From: Taiwanofungus camphoratus
Lineage: Eukaryota > Basidiomycota > Agaricomycetes > Polyporales > Taiwanofungaceae
DNA length: 64,000 nucleotides
Direction of reading: 5' to 3'
Assembly: GCA_003999685.1 (NCBI GenBank)
Contig: CP021228.1
Span: 372,001 to 436,000 of the forward strand
The position numbers and the translations under genes are program-made. The notes beneath the pieces are model-generated. The model was given only the letters and a program-made list of their open reading frames with translations, had not been told where the DNA came from and ran no database searches. Each line of letters starts with the position of its first letter. Position 1 is the first letter of the stretch. Positions 23,432-33,821 of this stretch are shown here, piece after piece.

Positions 23432-24640
23432 CTACCTGACGTATTCATTCAAGAATGCGCTTACCACCAGCTCCTTTCCCATAGAAATTGAGTGTGGTTC
23501 GTGATCACGGCCCTCACCTAATTCTGGAGCAACATCCTTGCACCAACTGGTCCCATTATCGATCGACATCGCCTCGGGAACCAAAGCTGGAGCCCTTCCA
23601 TTCGCGCAGTGGGGCACAGCGTGGAATCAGTTTACGCACATCCACTATGTGATCAATCACCAGCCGTCTTTTTTGCCTCTAACTGGTCATCACTGTTCTC
23701 TGGCACGTAACAACTGTACATAACAACTGGCGGCTACCGTCCGTTGTGTCAATTGCTTGGGTTCTTTGATACCTTTCTCGGCTGTTCGTGTCTTTTCTGG
23801 CACATCCATGGGTCGTGCCGATTGCCCATTGCCCTGATTCCAAGAACTGTGGGCATGTTGCTCCTTGCACCCCAATTTCTCCCCTCGCCTCATCTTCCTG
23901 TCCTATGGCACTGATACGGTCTTCAATCCACTCAACAGGCCATTGTCGAATAGTGTCGATTCAACACGATCTGTTCTCGGATGGAGCTAGACTGGGTCTC
24001 TGCTCCTGATACTTATCAGGCCATTTTGTCCTTTCCTGGATGGTTTGGAGCTCAGTGACGCAGCACGGCGTACACGGGTGAAGGAACGTTCGCTGTGCCA
24101 TCCAACTGCAGATTCGACTCTTGAAACCGTGCGGAGTGACTGGGCACGTTCCCGCTAGCAATCCGCCAATGCCATGCGAATCTTATCTGTCCGGCCATCG
24201 ACAATCTCCCTAAACAGGTAACACATCGAAATGATGGCCTCAGACTGCTCCACTATGACATGTGCACTCTCACATTGAGCCTGTGATGCTTTGTATTTGA
24301 AGTCAAACTGGAACTCTGCACTGCGCTTTCTCTCCTGGAGCTTGGTCCCTTGCCATCTATTATTGAGTTAGAGAGAGCTTGCCTGCAATCTCATGACCTC
24401 AGCAGTTGTACGGATCTCAAAGCGCTAGAGATTGACAAATCAAGGTGAGAAAGGAAGTATCATACTGCAACGTTGCGCAGTTCTTGCGGAAGAGGAGGCC
24501 GTTGTTGAAACCTTCGTCTTCGACTTGTCTCCTCGCCGGCTTGCGGAGTCCGCAGCACGTCATCAGACCTCCAAGCGGCACATGCCATGTCGACCATCGG
24601 CTCGGAACTGCATACATACCAGTTGTCTTTCCGCCCGGTA
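23432..24640 (-). pseudogene. degenerate coding region of unknown family
   Basis: On the minus strand several blocks look protein-coding but are broken. RFEIRTTAEVMRLQ (about 24421-24380) follows an intron-like GTATGA..CTCTAG. Next comes a charged helical block with LQERKRSAEFQFDFKYKASQ and EAIISMCYLFREIVDGRTDK, which hits a TAG near 24170. The frame is then open again (QSLRTVSRVESAVG). A later block in another frame has EWIEDRISAIGQEDEARGEI. The helical, charge-rich style resembles proteins that accompany DNA transposons or retroelement Gag, but I cannot name a family. An alternative is a real gene with introns I mis-placed. Confidence 0.3.
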
Positions 24641-25456
24641 CTTCGCCGGTCAAGAGTTATCATCGTCACAGAGGCTTAGATCGCTCTGGTATCTTGCAAC
24701 GTGTATATCGCGCTGACGACACATCGTGGGTCTTGATCCTCTTATGTAGTTGGCTACAACTTAAGAGAGAGATTGGATTAGATACCGCAACACGCTTCTC
24801 GGATATGTTTTTACGCATCGGACACCGTAACGCTTGAGGGATTAGAGACGAAGTATTCTCTGATAAGAACACGTGTAGATTGTTGAGCTCGCATGATGAT
24901 ACTGAATTATCCTGCTAGCGAAATGGGTTGCACCGGAGGTGAGCCGATGTCGCATTACTGAAAATGATGGTGCCTTATTGGGAACAGGCATAGACGAAAC
25001 TAATAAGAACAATAGTGGCGTTAATCCACAAAACATTGTTGCAACGTGATGACCACATTAACCTCGATGACCATATGTCGGCCTGGACATGTTTCAGTGG
25101 CCACTCGAGATTCAAACATGACTGACAAGAGAAAACTATGTAATGTCTTGTCATATATAGCCTTTCGGGCACCGAGCAACAATAGCATAGCATTGCACTG
25201 TGTAGAAAGCAGTATGTGCTTGTCACTTGACCAGATGCAGGAGATGACCTTGTCGAGATCCGGCGTGTGATGATGTCGGGTTCATATGTGCAATGCTTGC
25301 ACTGCAAACCGCTCATACTGGTTCCCAAATGCCAAACGGAGAACTGCATATTATTCTTCGAATCGAAGATACGGGAAATGAAATATGACGAGCTCGAATT
25401 CAGATTCGAACATCGAGAGATCGATCTATAAACATATATTGCCGAAAGCAATAATC

Positions 25457-25678
25457 ATGGCGACAAAAGAGCAAGTTGAAAACCAGAAAGTAAAGTATCA
25501 TTCGACCGAGGCTGCTTGTATGAAGTCCGCGTCGAGTCTCAAGGATGCTATCGATGATCATGGCCTGAGGCATTTTGTTGATAGGCTAGGAAAACCACAG
25601 CAGAAGTATTGGAAACACATGCAGAAGAGAGTTGCTCCACTTCATCAATGTAGTTCTACGAGGGTGGCGAAGGATTGA
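25457..25678 (+). CDS. short hypothetical open frame
   Basis: A 73-codon frame starting MATKEQVENQKVKYHSTEA, charged and probably helical, with DRLGKPQQKYWKHMQKR near its end. No domain is recognised. The frame is open upstream to 25385, and a long antisense frame overlaps only its extreme left part. It stands alone in a gene-poor interval, so it may be a chance frame. Confidence 0.2.
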   Translation: MATKEQVENQKVKYHSTEAACMKSASSLKDAIDDHGLRHFVDRLGKPQQKYWKHMQKRVAPLHQCSSTRVAKD

Positions 25679-26026
25679 GTGTCGGCTTCGGACAATGTGG
25701 TGACCCTGTCCATCGGAGCATGCGGATCGGTCCTTGTATAATGTGCGTCCCCTGTTCGACATGAGAATCCCCAAGTTAATCCACGAATACAGTTGCACCG
25801 CCATGCACCGCGGACTTGAAGGGAACGCCTCGCCGTAACATGAGTAGATCAGAGGGACAATTCATATACAATACCATTGATCTGGGAGACTGCACTGCAT
25901 GAGCTCCGATTGCCTCCCCCTCCCCAATAAAGTGGAGGCAAGAGCGAGACCGCCTTCGAAGGTACGAAGGAATTGGAAATGCCGACCGCCCAAACTACAC
26001 GTTGTTAAGACCCGAAGTTCGCGACC

Positions 26027-26513
26027 CTACATCGAAACATTCGCGAGGGCCCATGATATAGAAGCTCGATAATACCAGCGTGAGAAGGGGAAGTACAACC
26101 GTCTGTTTTCGAATGGCGTTCGAGCTCGAAAGCCTCGCAAAAGTTTGCACAGCTCTGTGGCCTATTCAAAAAATTTATAATAAATTGTAGGACCGTCATC
26201 ATTGGAAACGTGTTTGAATATTCGTCTTAATCAGGGCGCTAGTGGAGGAGCTGTAGAGAAAAACTCACCACAACTGCCTGACATTGGAAGAACGAGTTGG
26301 AGTTACTGTTCGAGTGACTGATCTGTTGCTTGATGCCAACGGCCATACTCAAAATCAATTTCCTAAGAAGTAAACCTTAAAAAGCTGTTACGGTAGAGTG
26401 ACATACCAGAGGTCGATATGAGGCCTTAGGAGATCCAGTGGGCTAAGGAGTTGTTGAGTTTCAGAGAACCTAGGAGAAGAAGATCCGAGGCCAGCCGACG
26501 AGACTGCTTTCAT
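26027..26513 (-). CDS. small spliced hypothetical protein
   Basis: Three minus-strand exons join in frame with good splice sites. MKAVSSAGLGSSSPRFSETQ..LRPHIDLW ends at a GTATGT donor. KLILSMAVGIKQQISHSNSN..FFQCQAVV ends at GTGAGT. ATELCKLLRGFRARTPFENR..YYRASISWALANVSM closes at a TAG (26027-26029). The result is about 110 residues, Ser/Asn-rich in the middle and basic-aromatic at the end. I recognise no family. The start is uncertain: an overlapping upstream frame (ATG near 26629, MASTSLHDIVLPQSVGEALL) could be joined by another intron. It lies head-to-head with NOP4, 380 nt apart. Confidence 0.5.
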
Positions 26514-26893
26514 TGTTTGAGCAAGTCCTGAATGGCCTTGACCCCCGCACAACGTCCTCGGAGGTCGCTCAGCAGCGCTTCACCCACAGATTGTGGCAAT
26601 ACGATATCGTGTAAACTAGTAGAAGCCATTGGATCCGTCCTTGCATCGCACTGTCCTGGTCTATGAACATGGGCCCTAAGACCACTACTTAAGTGACACT
26701 GCAGAGCATACCGTAATCGTCGAGGTTTGTAGAAAAGTAGGAAACGTCGATCACCGTCGTGCCCACACGTCACGGGCTTGGTGTCACGATAGAAAACGTG
26801 AATATCTAGTACAGGCTACTTTGTATTGGGACTCAATAAGTACATCCACTACTTTGCCATCACTTCATTTTCATCTACCCATCAACTTCCATC
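26514..26893. promoter_or_regulatory. divergent upstream region, small gene / NOP4
   Basis: The 380 nt between the two divergent starts must serve both genes unless the small gene extends leftward into it. I see no specific factor site that I can defend. Confidence 0.4.
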
Positions 26894-29800
26894 ATGGAAA
26901 GTTTATTGGGAAAGCGAAAAGACAGGGAAGAAGAACCAAAAGTTCATGGGTTTGTACTTGCTCGAGCTCTGTATATCGTGTATTGATCGAAGAAATTGGT
27001 GTTCCAATCACATAGGCCAACCTTGTTTGTTTCCAATCTTCCGTATACTGCAACATCCACAGACTTGAAGACGCTTTTCTCTGATCTGGCTCCAGTACGT
27101 TCTGCTTTTGTTGTTCTCGACCCGGGTTCCGGTGCATCCAAAGGAGTCGGCTATGTCTCCTTTGCCATCAGAGAAGACGCCCAGCTGGCTTTCGACAAGA
27201 TCACAAATGAAGGTATTGTACTTGATGGCAGAAGTCTCAGAGTGCAATGGGCGGATAGCAAGGTTTGTCCTGCACCTCGCAGGCGAAAAGACCACGCTGA
27301 TGTACCATTACAGAATAAAGACAGGACGCATGAAGAGCAACCCAAGAAGAAAGACGCTAGGACTTCCACCCCACGTTTTCAACAAGGTACTTCTCCCCGA
27401 GATCCACTTGCAATCCGTACAGTGGTGATTGCTGGGCTGCCGTCATCCATTGACTCAAAAACCCTCTGGAAAAAAATTCGCAAGTTGGGAGGTGCGGAAA
27501 AGATTGAATGGCCAATCGTATCGGAGGAGGGGAACGAAGATCGTAATACAGGTCAGTTCTCGTGAAAACACTACTATTATTTCGCTGAGGTCACTGTTGG
27601 CTGGACTCAGCTCATGCATTATTTGCAAGTCCTGCCGCCGCTTCAGAGGCTGTAAACAAGCTCCACGCTCACGTCTTCAAAGGGTCGCTACTCTCGGCAA
27701 CTCTCAAGAAGCGCCTCGACGGCCTTGCCAAGGTTCCCAAAAGGCCACAGGCGACCGCTGCCGCACCGAAGCTCAAGGGCCTGGCACCGAGTCGCGCGAG
27801 TCGTCTGATCGTCCGTAATCTCCCGTTCAACATGACGGAGCAAGATCTGCGTGCAATGTTTTTGCCATACGGGCCCATATACTCGATCGACATACCCACT
27901 GTAGCCGAGGGTGCGAATGAGGCGGAGGGCGCAAGCGGGAAGAAGCCTCGGACGAAGGGCTTTGCGTTTGTGTGGATGTTGAGTCGCAAGGACGCGGAGA
28001 AGGCAATGGAAGGCTGCAATGGGATGACGGTACAGCCGGGGATGGCTGAGCGAATGGTATCGGACAAGCAGAAGCGGAAGAAACAGAGGAGGGAGGAGAA
28101 AAAACTTAGCAAGGCGGCAGTGAAGGAGGACGAGGATGAGGGAGAGATTAACGGGGATGAGGAGAACGAGGAGCGCAGTAGAAACCAGCGGGTCATTGCC
28201 GTGGATTGGGCTCTGAGCAAGGATAAGTGGGAAAAAGAGAAAGCAAGGATGGAAACGGAGAGCGGGAAGAATGAGGATGATGAGATATCCGACTTGGACA
28301 ACGCAGCGGACAGTAACGACGATGAAGGCAATGAGGCAGCCAGTTCAAAGAGTGGAGAGAATGGGGAACTCGGAGTTCATGACGATAGCAGTGACGACGA
28401 AGAGCAGGATGACAGCGATGGGGACTTGAGCGATGAAGAAATGCATGGGGACGGTGAGGAGCGAACGAAGCCATCCTTGCCACCACCAGAAACTGGGACA
28501 ACAGTCTTTGTTCGCAATGTCCCCTTCGAAGCGACAGAGGACGAGCTACGGACCTTGTGGGTTTTAGCCATGCTTATACTATAGCACTGCGCCTCACTTT
28601 TCGCGTCAGGTTTCGTACATTTGGCCCTCTCAGGTACGCACGTATTACTATAGACCCTGTCACAGAGCGTTCGCGGGGCACCGGCTTCGTTTGCTTCTGG
28701 AACAAGACAGACGCAGACAAGGCTGTAGAGCAAAGTGAGACTTTGCGTACTGAAACCATCGGTGACACAGCTGCTACTGTGAGTCTGACTTCTTCTGTCT
28801 TCCTTTTACTTCCTCTGTTTGGACACGATTTGACAGTCATCCTTAGCTCAAAAAGAATCCCTTCAAGCTGCCGTCTCTGCTCACTCCTGATCCGTCTGCG
28901 TCGATAGCACAGAATCTGGTATTGCATGGACGGACATTGGATGTCATCCGCGCAGTTACTAGAGATGAGGCGGGCAAACTCAAGGAGGCAGGAGAAAGAC
29001 AGCGGGAGAAGGCCGATAAACGGAACCTGTACCTTCTGAGGGAAGGCAGTAAGTTTTCTGACAGTGTCCACTTAGTTCCATCGCATTGATTTATGCGTCC
29101 TAGTAATTCTGCCAAACACTCCTGCTGCGGAGTCTCTCAGTACAACAGAAGTCGAAAAGCGAACACAGTCGTATAACGCCCGTCGTGCTCTTTTGCGGTC
29201 CAACCCATCTTTGTATGTGTCGAGGACGCGTCTGAGCATCCGACAGTTACCTCTATTCGTCACTGAACGCATGCTGAAGCGACTTGCTATCCATGCTGTT
29301 CGGACTTTCGAGAAGGAGGTCGAAGAGGGTATACGACAAAGACTCACTGACGATGAGCTTGCAGAGGCCGCTTCTGCTGCAGATCATGAAGAAATGAAGA
29401 AGGAGCCTGGTAGTGAAAAGAAGTCGAAGAAAGATACGAAGAGGAAGGGCGGGCGTGATACGGGCGTCAAGCAAGCCAAGATTGTCCGCCAAGCAGACCG
29501 CGTGGATTCCGTCACTGGGAAGGGCCGAAGTAGAGGCTATGGCTTCCTGGAGATGGCCACCCATGCTAACGCGCTGCGAGTATTGAGATGGGCAAACAAC
29601 AATTTTGAAGTGGGCGCGCTTTTCGAAGGGTGGTGGAAGGTCGAACTAGAGGGTCTAGTGAAGATAGAAAAGAAAAAAGATGTGAAAGATGAGTCGCGGT
29701 TAAAACGGCTAAAGGAGGAGCTTGAGAAGGGCACCCCCGTGAAAAGTAAAGGTACACTGATTGTTGAATTCTCTATCGAGAATGTACAAGTTGTCCAGCG

Positions 29801-30107
29801 GCGTGCAGCTCACCAACGGGAGAAGTCTCAGGTACGTTGTCGTTTCGGATATGTTTAGTCCCGGTTCTACAACGTCATAACAACGCTACAGACGACTTAT
29901 CAGACCAAAAAGACGGAGCGCCGGGAATCTTTGCCAAACGTCAAGGTTGAGCAGGCCGAAGAGCGACCTTCAAAGAAGCGTCGTGTTTCGGAGCCTCGCC
30001 CCAAAACACAACCAGTGAAGGAGCGGGCCGTCAAGGTCGGTCAGCAGGTCGGATCTCTCATTGGCAGGAAACGAAAAGAACGGAGGTCAAAAACGCGAGG
30101 CAGTTGA
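26894..30107 (+). CDS. NOP4: Nop4/RBM28-type nucleolar RNA-binding protein
   Basis: Multi-RRM nucleolar protein needed for 60S subunit assembly in yeast. The first exon MESLLGKRKDREEEPKVHG joins through an intron at about 26949-27014 to RRM1 (PTLFVSNLPYTATSTDLKTL, KGVGYVSFA). RRM2 follows (RTVVIAGLPSSIDSKTLWKK). RRM3 has SRLIVRNLPFNMTEQDLRAM and RTKGFAFVWM, with a Lys/Glu-rich insertion before its last strand (RVIAVDWALSKDKW). After a very acidic linker comes RRM4 (TTVFVRNVPFEATEDELRTL, GTGFVCFW), split by an intron at about 28555-28610. The C-terminal part has LSIRQLPLFVTERMLKRLAI and SRGYGFLEM, a degenerate fifth RRM, and a basic tail ending at 30107. About 940 residues, longer than the yeast protein because of the acidic and basic insertions. 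Confidence 0.92.
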
Positions 30108-30582
30108 TGTGTATTGCATGAATCTATCTCATGCTTTTACGTGGACGAGTTTTTGCAGCCTTATTACCTCAAAGAGTCGATTGCCAGCATCCTGTTTTCA
30201 AGGTTAAACGCGTCAATGATTGAAAAGACGAAATTGTTCTGAACAGTATGATGTATTTGTCATACTGGTATTAAATCTAATCTCGACGAATACATTTCTA
30301 AGACTTGCTACTAAGGTAGAGGAAACCATCGAGCAGCGGAGGCAACTGTGGGGACTCTTCGGATGAAGCTGTAACAGATGACGGAAAGACATTCGATTGC
30401 TCGATTAATCCCGCGTCTGCAAGGAAGCATGCAGTTGTAGATGAAGTGGAAGGTTCGTGACCTTGAGCAAGAAATATGACAATAAAGGTTGTCCAAGATA
30501 AAGCATGCGGGTAAGTCTTTTACGCCTATGATCCCTATTCGAATCTCAACGATGGGGTACTGAGGTCTCGGGGTATTAATTC
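30108..30582. other. intergenic between convergent 3' ends
   Basis: About 475 nt between the NOP4 stop and the DUF6534 copy 3 stop, which converge. It probably holds both 3' untranslated regions. No gene is seen. Confidence 0.45.
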
Positions 30583-32636
30583 TCATTTCGAGTATGAGCG
30601 CGAGCACAATAATAGGAGAATGAACATTGGACTCACCTGCTGCGTACGGGATACCGAATCGATGGTGGGATATGAAGTGGCCTTGATGTGAATTTTCACA
30701 AACTGCAAGAAACTCAGTCACTATCATCGTTTTGCACATACTAGTCGAACCTTGTCATCTCCAGCAACGTGGCTGGCTACTACGTCAGATGTAGCCATGG
30801 AGAAGGAGATAGAGTCGACGCCGCCCGTGTACATTTTCCGGAGATGATCCCTGGCATTCAAGGTTGCCAGTAGAGAGTTCAAGAAAACTGTGGAAGAGTG
30901 TCAGTACAATATGAATGAAATACGGAAGCAGTGACGTGCGTACGTTTGGAAAGGACAAAATACATGGCGATGAACACATAATTATCAGGCATTGTCGCAT
31001 ACTGCATGATCACTTATGTCACTAGGTCATCGCACACGGAAAGTCACGCAAATAATTCACAGCCACCAAGCACGAAATCGCACAGAGGCTACAGGATTAA
31101 CCGTCAACGCTTGGAAAAATTAGGAGAAAAAGTATTACCTTGTAAGAACACCGGTATTGATGGTGTACAGCATGAGAACACGAAGTATGGAGTCGGTTCT
31201 ACGAGGCCAGAGCAGTCACGAACCGTGCAGCGGTTTTTGACACACCCACAGAAAAACTCACCTCGGAAGTCCAGTACGGATTCGCTTCAACAGCACGCAC
31301 AAAGACGTAGCTATAATAAGATCCGCAACGACAGAGGCACTGAGACCCATATATAAGATCCACTAGGACGACGGTTCGTGAACACCAGATAGGGCCATGT
31401 TATAACCAGATGTCTGCTTGACTGACCGAGAACTCAGAGAACTCGGCGTAATCCTTGGTAGTGATCCTGTTCTGACCATGAACTTTCACTTTTGAGCTTC
31501 AAAGGGACAACTGGACTCACATCCTGATAGCAAAAGCTATATAGTAGTGACCGCGCGCTGAGACGCCAATATGTTGATAAGATTAAGGAATACGTACCCC
31601 AATTGGCGGCTTCCCATTCGTGATGATGTACGACATGATAATCCAAATTGCCATGAGCAAATAGGCCGACATGCTCACCTAGAGCTACCAGGGTGCTCAT
31701 GATCTATTCAAGACAATGGGTATCAAGTGTGAGCTAATGGAAAAAATTAAGACTTACGATTGAGGCGACCAGTGGCCAGCTTCTATTGCTCACTGGGGAT
31801 AGATGTCAGATGAAGCTATGTAGTATAGTGTGAAGATCCACATACACTTCCACACTCGTTGACAGAATACGCTACGGACAAGTAGGCTCAGCCTGGGAAT
31901 AATACTCGCAGCGATAAATAACTACCCTCTCACGGTAACGTCACTCAATCCCTGAAACAAAGAGCATGAGCTGTTCTTTGACGGAATTCACGAATAGCAC
32001 ATTTATCAGACTTACAGTCACCAAGAGGTGAGCCTCAGATCTAATATAAGAACATTTGAACGAAAGGCAGAGCGACATACTCACTGTCACGCCCCTTAAT
32101 AGGCAAAGAGTAAACGGCACATATTCAAGGCTTATAAAAAAGTACATACCATGTAGGGACCTTCAGTGCCGATAGATCGGCAAAGTGGGTAACGGCATAA
32201 GTGTAAAGTGCGTCCGTGATGAAAGCAAGATGAAGGCTGTCAAAGATCCTGCAGACCGTTTTTAAGCACGTTCTGGATAGCTGATCAAAAAAGCGATTAA
32301 ATCTACCATAAACAGAAGACCTTTAGACGCAATTTCGGGCACATCGACTTCAATATGGGTATGTGACCGAATGCAGGGATAGTCTGACCAATATCTTCAA
32401 TACCACGGAATCTTGTTTGCTTCTTGAGTAATATAAGTATGTCTGGACGGTGGTAATTCCATATAGACTTGGTGGTGCATCCGTCAGCTCGTATGTAGCA
32501 AGTACATGATGTCCCAGAGAATTACATTGCCGTCACTATGTTGCCTACAGAAGCGTTAATCGAAATCTTAAACGGCACGAACAGTCCTCACCTAAAAAAA
32601 TGGCTCCAAGTGTATTGTCGATGTCAGTTCGCGGCA
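30583..32636 (-). CDS. DUF6534 multi-pass membrane protein, copy 3
   Basis: Third DUF6534 paralogue in the window. The start MPRTDIDNTLGAIFLG at 32636 is followed on the minus strand by YGITTVQTYLYYSRSKQD, a block starting IFDSLHLAFITDALYTYAVT, YATMPDNYVFIAMYFVLSK (near 31000) and FLNSLLATLNARDHLRKMYT (near 30890). The final exons include SFSMATSDVVASHVAGDDK and KIHIKATSYPTIDSVSRTQ. I placed the stop at 30583 by reading through a possible GTGAGT donor, so the true end may be spliced differently. Introns of 45-70 nt are frequent, and the exons between 31100 and 32100 were not all resolved. The family is thought to be membrane-bound, and no substrate is known. It lies 20 kb from copy 2. Confidence 0.7.
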
Positions 32637-33821
32637 TCCTCCTGCGTAGGTCAAAGGAAGGGGAATCTCGCGCTCAAGAGAGCTTGACTTGCTTTGTCTT
32701 AAATATGTTGCCCAGGTATGGAACCACAGACGAACTGCATCAGGCGCCGCTCAGATCAATCTGTCCGTGCCAAATGATGCAGCTTTGTCATTGCACTATT
32801 CACGTCTCAGGAGATCCACCAAATTGATCTGTTGCAATAATGAGCCCCGGTAACGGATGGCTTCAGTGTTTGAACCAAGTCAAAACTTGCACCAAGAAGG
32901 AAGGTTCCTGCGAAGCGGCGTCGCACGTACCCCGCGCACTGTATGTTTCATAAGAAAACTTTCTGATATGCCCCAGAGAATCTGATGATAGAACATTCGA
33001 AGTCGGAACTTCCAGACAAATATGGGTTGGATGATAAGAGCAATGCATGTCAAGGTGCTCCGTAATGCTCGGCCTGTTGTCTTACTTCTTTAAAAAAGTG
33101 AGTGCTGCGCGAGATATAGAGAAAACGGCCAGCTGATTGTGTCCCCATGAATGGCTCATCCTGTATTGAGTATCACGACGTCAATTCCCAACGACAGTGA
33201 TGTCCCACAATCATCTGGGAAAGTATGTCATGTGTACTCAGTCCAGGACTCAAGCCGGGCCATAACGGAAAACAGAAGACGGCACGAATGGCGGCGCGTA
33301 AGGTTGAAGCACGCAAGATAATATCGCACTTTAAAACGACCAATATCAATGGTCGTACAAGTCGACAATAAGCAGTGCGTACTATGCATGCACAACTGCA
33401 TCATCACCATGTCGAATAAGATGGATGAACGTTAACACACCTAACAATGGCATCTGAGAATCGGTCAGGCTTGTGAGACTATCGACGTCGCCGGGTCTGC
33501 GTAGACCGATGACAAGTATGACTATCCCATAGTTCTTGTAAAGATCCTCGAATTAGACACGTGTCGCTATAACTGATTGATTGTGAGTTGATGAATTCTG
33601 GGGACCTTTCAGGTGGCTGGGAAGACGCATCAGAGAGCTGCAGTTGGCCCAGCTCGTACGGATCCTCGGTGACCCTGAGCGTATCTGACACCTCCTTGAC
33701 CTTTGCATGCGACAGACAAAGCGTTGACCCGCAGCGCAAGGAACAAAGATACAATAATCAGTCATCCAGAGCGACTCGTAGATACAGATATAGCACAACG
33801 ATGTCTCCATCCCAAATATAC
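32637..33821. other. intergenic, 5' of DUF6534 copy 3 and 3' of eIF3l
   Basis: About 1.2 kb. Minus-strand open frames at 33228-33410 and 33479-33846 overlap or follow the eIF3l stop and show no domain. The right end is eIF3l 3' untranslated sequence. No RNA gene or repeat is seen. Confidence 0.4.

Larger units (their letters stand above)
22558..26026. other. gene-poor interval with decayed coding DNA
   Basis: A 3.5-kb stretch between the RING gene start and the small gene at 26027. It includes a minus-strand region with broken coding signal (23432-24640) and a short plus-strand open frame at 25457-25678. The rest (22600-23400, 24700-25400, 25700-26000) shows no recognisable gene, RNA or repeat. 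Confidence 0.4.

Noticed and set aside
24975-25451. 158-codon minus-strand frame
   Set aside because: It is Ser/Cys-rich with no domain and no plausible start context, and it is only partly opposed to another short frame. I judge it a chance frame in an AT-balanced interval.
27669-28331. 220-codon minus-strand Ser-rich frame
   Set aside because: It is antisense to RRM3 and the acidic linker of NOP4, which are well supported on the plus strand.
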